Assembly: GCF_017876405.1 (NCBI RefSeq)
Contig: NZ_JAGINW010000001.1
Span: 7,887,203 to 7,951,202 of the forward strand
From: Kibdelosporangium banguiense
GTDB taxonomy: Bacteria > Actinomycetota > Actinomycetes > Mycobacteriales > Pseudonocardiaceae
Direction: 5' to 3'
DNA: 64,000 bases
The notes beneath the pieces were generated by a model that had not been told where the DNA came from, searched no databases, and saw only the letters and a program-made list of their open reading frames with translations. Numbering within the stretch: position 1 is the stretch's first letter; every line of letters begins with the position of its first letter. Below are positions 8,203-17,623 of this stretch, in pieces. The translations under genes were made by a program, and so were the position numbers.

Positions 8203-10476
8203 GTGCATTTGCCCACTTGCCTGCCCACTGAGACGACGACCTTCGTCGGCCGCCGTGCCGAACTCGTGGAGGCCCGTACTCTGCTGGCGGCGAATAGGTT
8301 GCTGACGTTGACCGGACCCGGCGGGGTCGGCAAGACGCGCCTGGCGTTGCGAATCGCCCGGCAGATCAGCCGGACGTTCCCGGACGGTGTGCGCCTGGTC
8401 GAGGTGGATACGGTGCACGACAACGGTTTGCTGATGCAGACCGTGGCCACCGCACTCGGGCTGCGAGACATCGGCGAGGACGCGCTGGACCGCGTTCTGG
8501 AGTTTCTGCGGGACAAGTCGATGTTGCTGGTACTCGACAACTGCGAGCACCTTGGTACGGCGTGCGGTGTGCTGGTCGCGCAGATACTGGCCGTGGCCCC
8601 GGCCGTCCGGGTGCTGGCGACAAGCCGTCACGTTCTGGGTATTGCGGGCGAGCAACTGTTGCCGGTGCGGCCGTTGCCCGTTCCTGGGACAACGGAGGCA
8701 CGACAGGACGCGGTCACTCTCTTCGGTCACCGTGCTGCTCAGGCACATCCGGATTTCGTTGCCAGACGCGCTGACCGCGACACCATTGCCGGGATCTGCC
8801 GGCGCCTGGACGGCATGCCATTGGCGATCGAACTCGCTGCCGCGCAGGTACGGAACTTGTCACCCAAGGAAATCCTGGACCGCCTGGACGACAGATTCGT
8901 ACTGCTGGCCGATCACAGTTGCGCTGTCCCGTCACGCCAGCAGACGCTCGCCGCCACCGTCGAATGGAGTTACGACCTGTGTTCGCCGGCCGAGCAACGA
9001 CTGTGGGAGCGGTTGTCGGTCTTTCGCGGCGGGTTCACTCTGGCGGCAGCCGAAACAGTGGGCGCCGAAACAACGGACCTGGCAGGAAACCTGCTGGACT
9101 CGCTCGCCGGTCTGGTGAACAAGTCGATCGTGGCCCGCGACAGCGAATCGCGAACCGTGACGCGGTACCGAATGCTGGAGACGATTCGCGAGTTCGGCTC
9201 GGACAAGCTCGCGCAGTCCGGCATGGCGTCCGAGGCCGGCCGTCGTCACCGGGACTATTTCCTCGCCCAGACCGAACAATGGGCGGCGGCATGGTTCGGT
9301 CCTGATCAGCTCGCAGTCGCCGCCCGCACACGGGCCGAGCACGCCAACATCCGGTCGGCGTTGCGCTTCAGCCTCCAAGATCCACAAGAGACACTGGCCG
9401 GTGCCCGCCTGGCGGTGACGCTGGACTACTACTGGACCAACTGCGGTTTCTTCGGCGAAGCCCGATGGTGGATGGATCGCGTACTGCCGATTGGTGGCCT
9501 GCCTGCCGGCATCCGCCTGAAAGCACTGTGGCTCAGCGCGTACGCCGCACTCGGGCTGGGCGAAGCGGCCCGCGCGCTCGACGAGTCCGCCCAGGCCGAA
9601 GACCTGGCCCGGCAGTCGGGTGGGCCCGACGAACTCGCGCTGGTCCTGGCCACCAGGGCATTCGTGCTGGGTGTGTTCACCGGCGACCCCGTCGCGGCCG
9701 ATGCCTGCTACGTGGAGGCAATCGAAAACTTCTCAAGCGCGAGCGCGATGAACGGCTACCTGATCCTCACCCACGCGGGACGCGCGATGGTGGCCGGACT
9801 GGCCGGAGGCCACGAGCGCGCGGCCGACTCGGCCCGTACGGCCATCCGGCTCGCAGAAGCCCACGGCGAGTTGTGCTACCGATCCTACGGTCTCTACGGC
9901 CTGGCGCTCGCGGAGTGGCGGCTGGGCAACTGGAGCGAGGCAGCCGGCCGCGCGCTGGACAGCCTGCGCCTCAAACTTCAGTTCAACGACGTGAACGGCC
10001 TGGCCCACACACTGGAACTGCTGGCATGGACAGCCTCGTCGGCAGGCGACGCGAAACGTGCGGCGCACCTGCTCGGCGTGGCGTCCCGTGTCTGGTCCTG
10101 GACCGGCAGCAAACCCTTGCTGGGCTCCGAATACTGGCTCATCCCGCACCGCGCCTGCGAGAGTTCGGCCCGCGCTGCCCTCGGCGAACGAGCCTTCCAA
10201 GCCGCGTTCGACGAAGGCATGGCACACAGCCCCGATCTCTCCCACGCCATCGCCCACGTCCTGGGCGAGCAACCGGCACCCGAGCCCATCCTGACCATGC
10301 GCGAATCGCAAGTAGCCGAACTGGTGACCGAAGGCGTCACGAACAAAGCCATCGCGACAAGACTGATGATCGCCCCCGGCACAGTCCAGGCCCACATGGC
10401 CAACATCCTCGGCAAACTCGGCCTCAGCTCCCGCTCCCAGATAGCGTCCTGGGTAGTCCAGCACAAGAGCATCTGA
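8203..10476 (+). CDS. LuxR-type transcriptional regulator with STAND ATPase and TPR-like sensor
   Basis: A 757-residue regulator with the full architecture: NB-ARC-like ATPase (GPGGVGKTRLALRIAR; MLLVLDNCEHLG; CRRLDGMPLAIELAA), winged helix, a long helical repeat region from about residue 370 to 670 that looks like TPR, and a C-terminal LuxR HTH (LTMRESQVAELVTEGVTNKA). The open frame also has a GTG at 8197, but GGAGG at 8191-8195 is only one base from it and seven bases from the GTG at 8203, so the latter is chosen. It is divergent from two short paralogues. The helical region would be expected to sense a ligand or partner. It ends 18 bases from the convergent sulfatase gene. Confidence 0.85.
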   Translation: MHLPTCLPTETTTFVGRRAELVEARTLLAANRLLTLTGPGGVGKTRLALRIARQISRTFPDGVRLVEVDTVHDNGLLMQTVATALGLRDIGEDALDRVLEFLRDKSMLLVLDNCEHLGTACGVLVAQILAVAPAVRVLATSRHVLGIAGEQLLPVRPLPVPGTTEARQDAVTLFGHRAAQAHPDFVARRADRDTIAGICRRLDGMPLAIELAAAQVRNLSPKEILDRLDDRFVLLADHSCAVPSRQQTLAATVEWSYDLCSPAEQRLWERLSVFRGGFTLAAAETVGAETTDLAGNLLDSLAGLVNKSIVARDSESRTVTRYRMLETIREFGSDKLAQSGMASEAGRRHRDYFLAQTEQWAAAWFGPDQLAVAARTRAEHANIRSALRFSLQDPQETLAGARLAVTLDYYWTNCGFFGEARWWMDRVLPIGGLPAGIRLKALWLSAYAALGLGEAARALDESAQAEDLARQSGGPDELALVLATRAFVLGVFTGDPVAADACYVEAIENFSSASAMNGYLILTHAGRAMVAGLAGGHERAADSARTAIRLAEAHGELCYRSYGLYGLALAEWRLGNWSEAAGRALDSLRLKLQFNDVNGLAHTLELLAWTASSAGDAKRAAHLLGVASRVWSWTGSKPLLGSEYWLIPHRACESSARAALGERAFQAAFDEGMAHSPDLSHAIAHVLGEQPAPEPILTMRESQVAELVTEGVTNKAIATRLMIAPGTVQAHMANILGKLGLSSRSQIASWVVQHKSI

Positions 10477-10494
10477 CTCGACGGCTGGGGCCGG

Positions 10495-11922
10495 TCAGGC
10501 TGGGGTGGGCAGGTCGACCCGTGGCAGTCGTGGGTCCACCCGCTCGGGCAGTGTGTCTGCTGTTTCGACCAGCCAGCGGAGCAGGACCTGCGACATGCGG
10601 GTTTCGACCTCGGCGACCTCGGGGCGGCCGATGAGGTTGTGCGCCTCGTCGGGGTCGGCTGTGCGGTCGTAGATCTCGGCGGGTTCGTAGAGCCGCCATA
10701 CGTATGTCCAGCGGTGATCCCGTACCGCGACTGCCTTGCCGACGGTTGACGGCTGGTCGTGCTGCAGCGCGCTTTTGCGGTCGTACGGGTAGGGGGCCTG
10801 TTCGAACTTCGGCTCCTCCTCGATGAGGAACCCGCCCTCGCTGAACGCGTACTCCCGGTGGCCGGCTGAAGGGTCACGGAGCACCGGCAGCAGGCTGCGT
10901 CCGAAGTGCGCGTAGCCCGCGGAAATCCCGGCCAGGTCGAACAGGGTGGGGAACACGTCGATCAACTCCGCCATTGCGTCGACTGCGCCGGCCGCGGGCA
11001 CACCTGGACCGCTGATGATCAGCGGATCTCGGGTGATGCAGCTGTGCAGCGCTGACGGCCACTTCTCCACGACGCCGAAGTCGCCCAGGTACTCGCCGTG
11101 GTCGGAGAAGAACACGACGACTGTGTCCGGTCCGGCTGCGTCGACCAGTCGCCCGACGTGGTGGTCCAGTCGCGACACCATGCCCTGATAGGTGGCGGCT
11201 ATCTCGCGCCACATGTCCGGCGTTGCCTCCGAGGTGCCGTAGTAGTCGCGAATTCCTTGCAGATAAGCGGGTTCAGGGCCGCTGCCGGACACGGGTGTGC
11301 GAACGGAATTGCGGTCGTGCAAGGAGAACCACGGCTCGGGTGCCTGGAACGGACAGTGCGGCGCGACAAGCGGGGCGAACAGCACCCACGGTTCGTCCCT
11401 CTGTACGGCGAGCCACTGTTCGGCGGTGCGGACGGCGGCCTCGTCGAAATCGACGTCCTGCTCGTCGTGCACACGCCCCCGGTAGAACAGGCGGCCCCAG
11501 TTCTCGTGCGGGAAAGGCGGTGACGCGGGCGCCAGGCCGTCACCCCATCGGCCGCTCGATGGTTTGGTCGTGAATCCGTGCTCGTCGACGGCCAGTTCGG
11601 TCGCGCCGGGGCCGAAGGTGTCGCCGCGGTCGCCGACCCACGTCACGTGGTAGCCGTTCTCCCGGAACGTGCGCAGGAAGTTCGGCTCGTCGGCACGCAG
11701 CGGCGTCCCGAACGAGCGGTGCCCGGCAGTATGCGGGTACCAGCCGGACAGGAATGACGCACGGCTGGGCGCGCACACCGGGTGCTGTGCGTAGGCATTG
11801 GTGAACGCAGCGCCACCAGCCGCCAGTCGGTCGAGGTTCGGGGTCTTCGCTGCGGGGTTGCCGAAGGCGCCGAGCGCGTCCGCCCTGAGCTGGTCCGCGA
11901 CCACTACCAGGAAGTTCGTCAC
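10495..11922 (-). CDS. cytoplasmic sulfatase (alkaline phosphatase superfamily)
   Basis: A type I sulfatase of about 475 residues. Residues 50-54 are CAPSR, the C-x-P-S-R signature whose Cys is converted to formylglycine. The metal-site start VVVADQLRADALG and FFSDHGEYLGDFG also fit. The open frame continues upstream to 13050 only as a shadow of the GH3 gene. The real start is a GTG at 11922, preceded by GGGAG and giving the family's usual N-terminus. There is no signal peptide, so it should act in the cytoplasm. It is divergent from the TetR gene and shares the palindromic operator region, so it probably belongs to the same sulfated-glycoside regulon as the two sulfatases at 20.5-23.6 kb. 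Confidence 0.9.
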   Translation of the reverse strand: MTNFLVVVADQLRADALGAFGNPAAKTPNLDRLAAGGAAFTNAYAQHPVCAPSRASFLSGWYPHTAGHRSFGTPLRADEPNFLRTFRENGYHVTWVGDRGDTFGPGATELAVDEHGFTTKPSSGRWGDGLAPASPPFPHENWGRLFYRGRVHDEQDVDFDEAAVRTAEQWLAVQRDEPWVLFAPLVAPHCPFQAPEPWFSLHDRNSVRTPVSGSGPEPAYLQGIRDYYGTSEATPDMWREIAATYQGMVSRLDHHVGRLVDAAGPDTVVVFFSDHGEYLGDFGVVEKWPSALHSCITRDPLIISGPGVPAAGAVDAMAELIDVFPTLFDLAGISAGYAHFGRSLLPVLRDPSAGHREYAFSEGGFLIEEEPKFEQAPYPYDRKSALQHDQPSTVGKAVAVRDHRWTYVWRLYEPAEIYDRTADPDEAHNLIGRPEVAEVETRMSQVLLRWLVETADTLPERVDPRLPRVDLPTPA

Positions 11923-11945
11923 AGAATTTCTCCCAACCCTCTTGC

Positions 11946-11969
11946 ACCTTACCGAGTACTCGGTAAGGT
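11946..11969. promoter_or_regulatory. 24-bp perfect palindrome, likely TetR operator
   Basis: A perfect inverted repeat of 12 plus 12 bases with core ACCGAGTACTCGGT. It lies between the divergent sulfatase (start 11922) and tetR (start 12004). Its size, symmetry and position are those of a TetR-family autoregulatory operator, which would control both directions. The link to the adjacent regulator is inferred. Confidence 0.85.
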
Positions 11970-12003
11970 AATCGCGATCACACCGACTGGCAAGGAGGCG
12001 ACC

Positions 12004-12618
12004 GTGTCCGAGGCGGCAGCACCATCGGTGCGCAACCGCAAGCCACCGGGAGTGCGGCGGGAGCAGATCCTGGCGGTGGCCACGGAGATGTTCGGCAACG
12101 CCGGCTTCCGCGGTGTGTCGCTGGCCGACATCGCCGCGCGGGTGGGCATCTCGCAGCCCGGTCTCATCCACCACTTCCACACCAAGGAAGAGCTGCTGAT
12201 CGCCGCGCTGGAACGGCGCGACAAGGAGAGCAGCGGGCACATCGAGGACGCATTCCGCGACTTGTCCGCTGTGGACGCGCTGCTTTCGTTGTGCCGTCAC
12301 AACATGGAGTACCCCGAGTCGATCCGGCTGTACGCGGTGGAGTCCGCGGAGAGCCTGGAGCCCGGTCACCCGGCGCGTGAGTTCTTCCTGAGCCGGTACA
12401 CCCGGGTCCGCAAGGCCGTGGCCGAACGTGCCCGCCGCGACCAGCAACAAGGACGGCTCCCGGCGGAGATGGACCCGTGGACGTTCGCCGCCGGGGTCAT
12501 CGCGCTCATGGACGGCCTGCAGGTCCAGTGGCTGCTCGACCCGTCGTTCGACATGTCCGCGGTGCTCGCCCTCTATCTGGAGCAGTTCCGTGTCACCGAA
12601 GGGGCAGCGAGTGAGTGA
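12004..12618 (+). CDS. TetR/AcrR family transcriptional regulator
   Basis: A TetR-type repressor of 204 residues. The N-terminal HTH is clear: REQILAVATEMFGNAGF, then SLADIAARVGISQPGLIHHF. The C-terminal part is the variable ligand-binding, dimerisation domain. A GTG at 12004 with AAGGAGG five bases upstream is the start; the frame opens much earlier without a ribosome site. The end overlaps the GH3 glycosidase start by eight bases, so regulator and glycosidase are cotranscribed. With the adjacent palindrome, autorepression and control of the divergent sulfatase are expected. The inducer is probably the imported sulfated glycoside or a breakdown product. Confidence 0.9.
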   Translation: MSEAAAPSVRNRKPPGVRREQILAVATEMFGNAGFRGVSLADIAARVGISQPGLIHHFHTKEELLIAALERRDKESSGHIEDAFRDLSAVDALLSLCRHNMEYPESIRLYAVESAESLEPGHPAREFFLSRYTRVRKAVAERARRDQQQGRLPAEMDPWTFAAGVIALMDGLQVQWLLDPSFDMSAVLALYLEQFRVTEGAASE

Positions 12619-15076
12619 GACGCTTGAGGACCACCTCGGCACGCTGGTGGGCAAGCTCGACCTGGAGCAGAAGATCCGGCTGCTGACCGGTGCCTCGCAC
12701 TGGGGGGTGCACGACGAACCCGCGGTCGGGCTGCGCGCGATGACCTTGTCGGACGGACCGGCCGGGGTACGCGGCCCGGAATGGGCCGACGGGTCGCCGT
12801 CCGCCTGCCTGCCTTGCCCCACCGCGCTTGCCGCGAGCTGGGACGTCGGTCTGGTCGCGGGCATGGGCGAGGTACTCGCCGACGAAGCGGTGCGCAAGGG
12901 CGTGGACGTGGTGCTCTCGCCGAACGTGAACCTGCAGCGCAGCCCGCTCGCGGGCCGGCACTTCGAATGCCTGTCCGAGGATCCGCTGCTCACCGGGGCG
13001 CTCGGCGCCGCGCTCGTCGGTGCGTTACAGGAGCACGGCGTGGCGGCCACGATGAAGCACTACGTCGCCAACGATTCGGAGACCGAGCGGTTCTCCGTCG
13101 ATGTGCGCCTTGACGAGCGCACGCTGCGCGAGGTGTACCTCGCCCCGTTCGAGGAGATCACCCGGACCGCGGCGCCTTGGCTGTTCATGGCCGCCTACAA
13201 CGCGGTGAACGGCACGACGATGACCGAGCATCCGTTGCTCGACGACCCGGCACGAGCCGAGTGGGGCTTTGACGGCGTAGTCGTCTCCGACTGGCGGGCG
13301 GCCCGTTCGGTCGCGGCCGCGGCCGCTGGCCTGGACCTGATCATGCCGGGCCCCGACGGGCCGTGGGGCGACGCCCTGCGGCGGGCCGTCGAGGCCGGTG
13401 AGATCGCTGAGTCCGCAGTGGACGTCAAAGTCAGGAATCTGCTGCGGCTCGCGGCCAGGGTGGGCGCCTTGGATTCGGTGGCCGTGACCCGGCCCATGCC
13501 GCGCGTAGACGATGTGCGTTCGCGGCTGCGGAATGCAGCGGCCGAGGGAACCGTGCTGCTGCACAACAAAGGTGCCGTGCTGCCGCTCGCCGACGTCCGG
13601 CGGGTGGCCGTGATCGGCGAACTGGCGTGGCATCCGCGGATCCAGGGCGGCGGCAGCGCCGAGGTCCGCCCGGCGCACGTCACCTCGCCGTTCGCCGGTA
13701 TCCGCGTCGCGCTGCCCGATGAGGTCGAGGTGACCTACGCGGCCGGCAGCTACCTCGAGGGTGATCCGCCGCCACTGCCCGCGGCCATGCTGCGCGGAGC
13801 GGAGGGCGAGCGGTCCGTACGGGTCCGCTGGTTCGATGAAGCCGGGCACGAAGTGTCGACCGAGACCCGGGACGAAGGTGAGCTGGTACGGCTCGGCGCC
13901 CAGGTACCTACGGGTATCCGTGAGGTCGAGCTGACCACCCGGTTGGTGCCGGACGTGTCCGGCCACTGGGAGCTGGGCATCCGCGGCGCGGGCTGGATCA
14001 CGTTCGAGGTCGGCGGCAGGCGGCTCCTGGACGAGCAGGTCGTGCCGACGCACGACGGGCCCGGCGCGGACATCCTCACCCCGCCCGTGCGGACCTTCGA
14101 CGTGGAGCTGACCGCCGGTCAACCGGTGGAACTCCGTCTGCACCAACGGATTCCGTCCTCCGGCGTCGCCGTGACGCTCACCGGCCGTCCGCCCCGCGGG
14201 ACACCCGAAGAGGAACGCGCCGCCGCCTGCCGGGACGCGGCAGCTGCCGACGTCGCGGTCGTCGTGGTCGGCACAAGCTCGCAGTTCGAGAGCGAGGGCT
14301 TCGACCGGGCGGACCTCAACCTGCCACCCGGGCAGGACGAGCTCGTCCGTGCCGTGGCCGCGGCGAACCCGAACACGGTGGTCGTCGTCAACGCCGGTGC
14401 ACCGGTGCTGCTGCCGTGGCGGGACGAAGTGGCGGCGGTGCTCGTGACGTGGTTCGGTGGCCAGGAGGTCGGGCACGCGCTCGCTGACGTCCTCATCGGA
14501 CGGTCCGAGCCAGGTGGCCGGCTGCCCATGACGTGGCCGGTCAGGACGGGGGACGTGCCGGTGCTCGACACCCGTCCCGTGGACAACCTCCTTGCGTACG
14601 AGGAGGGCGTGCACATCGGCTACCGCGCGTGGCTGCGTGCGAGCACCGAGCCGGCCTACCCGTTCGGGCATGGCCTTGGTTACACCACCTGGGAGCTGAC
14701 CGAGACCCGGTCACAGGTGACACAGGACGGCGCCGTCATCACGGTCACGGTTCGCAACACAGGCGACCGGCCGGGTAAACAGGTCGTGCAGGTCTATCTT
14801 GCCCGCCCGGACTCGGCCGTCGACCGGCCCGCCCGCTGGCTGGCCGGCTTCACAGTCGTCCACGTCGATCCACAGGGGACGATCGAAGTGGACATTCCGG
14901 TAACCCTGTCCGCCTTCCGGCACTGGGCGGGCGGCTGGGTGGTCGAGCCAGGCGTCTTCGACGTCCTCGTCGGGTTCTCCGCCACAGAGATCCATGGCAC
15001 GACATCGGCCGAGATGCCCGCGGGCATCCGGCCAGGGGGAAGCACCAACCAAGTTCCACCACCCGGGCAGCGGTAG
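12611..15076 (+). CDS. GH3 family beta-glycosidase with PA14-like insert
   Basis: A glycoside hydrolase family 3 enzyme of 821 residues. The N-terminal barrel has MTLSDGPAGVRG, the KHYVANDSE segment and VVVSDW, whose Asp (residue 227) is the expected nucleophile. The second domain contains QFESEGFDR, with Glu560 or Glu562 as candidate acid/base. Between them, about residues 390-530, is a PA14-like insert, and the C-terminus is a fibronectin-III-like domain. The GTG start overlaps the tetR end by eight bases. There is no signal peptide, so it should hydrolyse an imported beta-glycoside in the cytoplasm. Its place ahead of an ABC importer and two sulfatases suggests a desulfated oligosaccharide or glycoside as substrate. 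Confidence 0.9.
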   Translation: MSETLEDHLGTLVGKLDLEQKIRLLTGASHWGVHDEPAVGLRAMTLSDGPAGVRGPEWADGSPSACLPCPTALAASWDVGLVAGMGEVLADEAVRKGVDVVLSPNVNLQRSPLAGRHFECLSEDPLLTGALGAALVGALQEHGVAATMKHYVANDSETERFSVDVRLDERTLREVYLAPFEEITRTAAPWLFMAAYNAVNGTTMTEHPLLDDPARAEWGFDGVVVSDWRAARSVAAAAAGLDLIMPGPDGPWGDALRRAVEAGEIAESAVDVKVRNLLRLAARVGALDSVAVTRPMPRVDDVRSRLRNAAAEGTVLLHNKGAVLPLADVRRVAVIGELAWHPRIQGGGSAEVRPAHVTSPFAGIRVALPDEVEVTYAAGSYLEGDPPPLPAAMLRGAEGERSVRVRWFDEAGHEVSTETRDEGELVRLGAQVPTGIREVELTTRLVPDVSGHWELGIRGAGWITFEVGGRRLLDEQVVPTHDGPGADILTPPVRTFDVELTAGQPVELRLHQRIPSSGVAVTLTGRPPRGTPEEERAAACRDAAAADVAVVVVGTSSQFESEGFDRADLNLPPGQDELVRAVAAANPNTVVVVNAGAPVLLPWRDEVAAVLVTWFGGQEVGHALADVLIGRSEPGGRLPMTWPVRTGDVPVLDTRPVDNLLAYEEGVHIGYRAWLRASTEPAYPFGHGLGYTTWELTETRSQVTQDGAVITVTVRNTGDRPGKQVVQVYLARPDSAVDRPARWLAGFTVVHVDPQGTIEVDIPVTLSAFRHWAGGWVVEPGVFDVLVGFSATEIHGTTSAEMPAGIRPGGSTNQVPPPGQR

Positions 15077-15105
15077 CCCGCGTTCACTCCAGTGAGGTGT
15101 CAACG

Positions 15106-16668
15106 ATGTACCCCACATCCCCCCGTTCCGAGCTGTCGCGCCGCACGTTCTTCGGCCTGTCCGCGCTCGGTGTCCTGACTGTCGCGGGCTGCCGGTCGGC
15201 GGTCGACGAGGCCGCGAAGACAAGCGGCACGTCGGCCACGCCCAAGCCGGGCGGCACGCTCGTCGGGACGGTCGCGGCCGAGCCGTTCCCGAACGCCTAC
15301 TTCACCGGGCGGCCGGGCAACATCTTCTGGAACCGCAACGTCCTGGAGACCCTCGTCCTCATCGACGAGAAGGCCAAGCCGCACGGGCTGCTCGCCAGGG
15401 AATGGGAGTTCCGGGACGGCAACAAGGCGCTCGTGTTCAAGCTCCGCGAAGGCGTGAAGTTCCACTCCGGCCGCGATTTCACCGCGGAGGACGTCGTGTT
15501 CACCGTCGAGCGCGCGGCCGCCGGGGACGGCCTGGCCAACCTCGTCGGCGGGATGAAGGGCTGGAAGGCCACGGCGAACGGGCAGTACGAGGTCACGATC
15601 ACCTCGCCGCGGCCGATGCAGGCGACAGCCCTTGACATCCTGGACGCCATCCCGATCGTGGACAAGGAGTCCTACAAGGGCCTGCAGGACGGGTCGAAGG
15701 TGATCGGCACCGGCCCGTTCGTCTGGTCGGGCTACCGGCCGGGCACCGAGATCACCCTCAAGCGCAACGACTCCTACTGGGAGAAGGGCCTGCCGTACCT
15801 CGACGGCATCACTGTCACGGTGATCAAGGACTCGACGGCGCAGCTGGCGGCGTTGCGCACCGGGCGCGCCCAGTTGGCCAACGGGCTCACCATCCAGGAC
15901 TCCAAGACCATCGTCGACGACAAGGCGTTCCAGCTCGACGAGAACCACGGGCTGGTCTACGGGATCGGCTTCGACGTCAACCAGGCGCCGTTCAACAACC
16001 CCGACCTGCGCCGGGCGATCGGCTACGCCATCGACCGCGAGCGGATCAAGAGCCAGGTGTTCGGTGACGTCGGCACGATCACCAGCCTGCCCTGGAGCGA
16101 CAACACCGTCGGCTACCCGAAGGACCTGGCCGGCAAGTACACCTTCGACCAGGCCAAGGCCCGGCAGCTGATCCAGCAGGCCGGCGCGAACGGCGCCAAG
16201 TTCGAGATCGCGCTGCACGCCCTGCCGGTGCCGCGCGCCATCTACCAGATCATCGCGCGCAACCTGACCGACGTGGGGCTGCAGCCGTCGCCGGTCGAAC
16301 TGTCCTCGGCGGACTTCGAGCCCCGCAGGGCCACGGGCAAGCTCGGGCCCGCGTTCCTCACGTGGACGGCGGTGGCGGGACTCCCACCGGCGCTCATGGT
16401 GGACGCGCTCTCCGAACTGCGGCCGGACAACAACACCTCGCGTTTCGTCGACGCGACCTACCAACAGCAGGTCACGAACCTGGTCGCCGCGGCGGACGAC
16501 AAGGCCACATCGGCCGCGCTGCGGGAGGTTTCCGAGACCCTGCTGGACGACGCGTTTTTCCACACCTACGCGATCACGCCGACAACGACCGTCCGCGCCG
16601 CATCCGACCGGGACAACCTGATCGGCCGCTACGGCCGGTCGATGCGCGCGACCTACCTCGCTGGGTGA
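15106..16668 (+). CDS. ABC transporter substrate-binding lipoprotein (SBP_bac_5 type)
   Basis: A 520-residue extracytoplasmic binding protein of the peptide/nickel/oligosaccharide family. The N-terminus has a twin-arginine signal (LSRRTFFG) ending in a lipobox, LTVAGC with lipid Cys29, so it is probably a Tat-exported lipoprotein on the outer face of the membrane. Family features include GGTLVG, YRPGTEITLKRNDSYW and RRAIGYAIDRERI. The ATG at 15106 has GAGG eight bases upstream; a GTG at 15097 lies inside that site. It is the first of four contiguous importer genes. Members of this family bind peptides but also oligosaccharides, and the glycosidase and sulfatases around it favour a sulfated sugar here. 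Confidence 0.9.
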   Translation: MYPTSPRSELSRRTFFGLSALGVLTVAGCRSAVDEAAKTSGTSATPKPGGTLVGTVAAEPFPNAYFTGRPGNIFWNRNVLETLVLIDEKAKPHGLLAREWEFRDGNKALVFKLREGVKFHSGRDFTAEDVVFTVERAAAGDGLANLVGGMKGWKATANGQYEVTITSPRPMQATALDILDAIPIVDKESYKGLQDGSKVIGTGPFVWSGYRPGTEITLKRNDSYWEKGLPYLDGITVTVIKDSTAQLAALRTGRAQLANGLTIQDSKTIVDDKAFQLDENHGLVYGIGFDVNQAPFNNPDLRRAIGYAIDRERIKSQVFGDVGTITSLPWSDNTVGYPKDLAGKYTFDQAKARQLIQQAGANGAKFEIALHALPVPRAIYQIIARNLTDVGLQPSPVELSSADFEPRRATGKLGPAFLTWTAVAGLPPALMVDALSELRPDNNTSRFVDATYQQQVTNLVAAADDKATSAALREVSETLLDDAFFHTYAITPTTTVRAASDRDNLIGRYGRSMRATYLAG

Positions 16669-16674
16669 GATTCG

Positions 16675-17622
16675 ATGGGCCATTACCTGTTGCGCCGGCT
16701 GCCGTCGGTCGTCTTCGTACTGGCGGCGACCACGGTCGTCGCGTTCCTGCTGCCGAGACTCGCGCCCGGCGACCCGGCCGCGGTCGCCGCCGGGCCTGAC
16801 GCGACCGCGGCGCAGATCGCCGCGGTCCGCGCGCAGATGGGCCTGGACCAGCCGCTCATCGGGCAGTACCTGCACTGGATCGGCGGCCTGTTCACCGGCG
16901 ATCTCGGCACGTCGCTGCAGCTGAAACGCCCCGTGGCCGAGCTGATCTCCGACCGCGCGGGGAGCACGGTGGAGCTGACGATCGCGGCCACGCTGCTGCT
17001 GACCGTCTTCGGCATCGGGATCGGCGTGTTCGGTGGGTCGGCCCGGCGGCCGCTGACGCGGTTCCTGGCCGACGCCACCACCACGCTGCAGCTGTCGATG
17101 CCGCCGTTCCTGGCCGGTTTGCTGCTGGTCATCGTGCTCGGCGTCGCGTTCCCCGTGCTGCCGATCAGCGGGGAGGTGCCGGTGCTGGACGATCCCGTGA
17201 TCGGCCTGCAGTACCTGATCCTGCCCGCCGTGGCGCTCGCGGTGCCGATGTCCGGTGGTGTCGCGATGCTTGTACGGTCCTCAATGGACAATGCATGGCG
17301 GCAGGACTATGTGGACCTTGCGGTGGCCAAAGGCGTGCCACGGCGGCGGATCACGGTGCGCCACGTGCTGCGCAACAGCCTCGGACCGGCTGTGGTGGCG
17401 CTTGGCATGCGGTTCGGCGACATGCTCGCGGGTGCCGTTGTCATCGAGATGATCTTCGCGCGCAACGGCATCGGGCAGCTCGCGGTGTCCAGTGTGCAGA
17501 ACGCGGACTACAACGTCGTTCAAGTGATCATCGTCGGCGCGGTGCTGATCGCCGTGCTCGTCCAGCTGGGCACCGAGATCGCCTTGGCCGCCCTCGATCC
17601 CCGCGTCCGGTTGGGAGCGTGA
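16675..17622 (+). CDS. ABC transporter permease, DppB type
   Basis: A 315-residue inner-membrane subunit. It begins with the MGHYLLRRLPSVVFVL signal-anchor helix typical of DppB/OppB. It has about six membrane segments and ends with the EAA-like loop (DYVDLAVAKGVPRRRITVRHVLRNS) that contacts the ATPase. It lies six bases after the binding-protein gene and one base before the second permease, so it is in the same operon. It should pair with the DppC-type subunit to form the channel. Confidence 0.92.
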   Translation: MGHYLLRRLPSVVFVLAATTVVAFLLPRLAPGDPAAVAAGPDATAAQIAAVRAQMGLDQPLIGQYLHWIGGLFTGDLGTSLQLKRPVAELISDRAGSTVELTIAATLLLTVFGIGIGVFGGSARRPLTRFLADATTTLQLSMPPFLAGLLLVIVLGVAFPVLPISGEVPVLDDPVIGLQYLILPAVALAVPMSGGVAMLVRSSMDNAWRQDYVDLAVAKGVPRRRITVRHVLRNSLGPAVVALGMRFGDMLAGAVVIEMIFARNGIGQLAVSSVQNADYNVVQVIIVGAVLIAVLVQLGTEIALAALDPRVRLGA

Positions 17623-17623
17623 C

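Noticed and set aside
11923..13050. An 850-residue leftward open frame that would extend the first sulfatase by 376 codons.
   Set aside because: The extension runs antisense to tetR and the GH3 gene. The sulfatase family's N-terminus starts at the GTG at 11922, which has a ribosome site.
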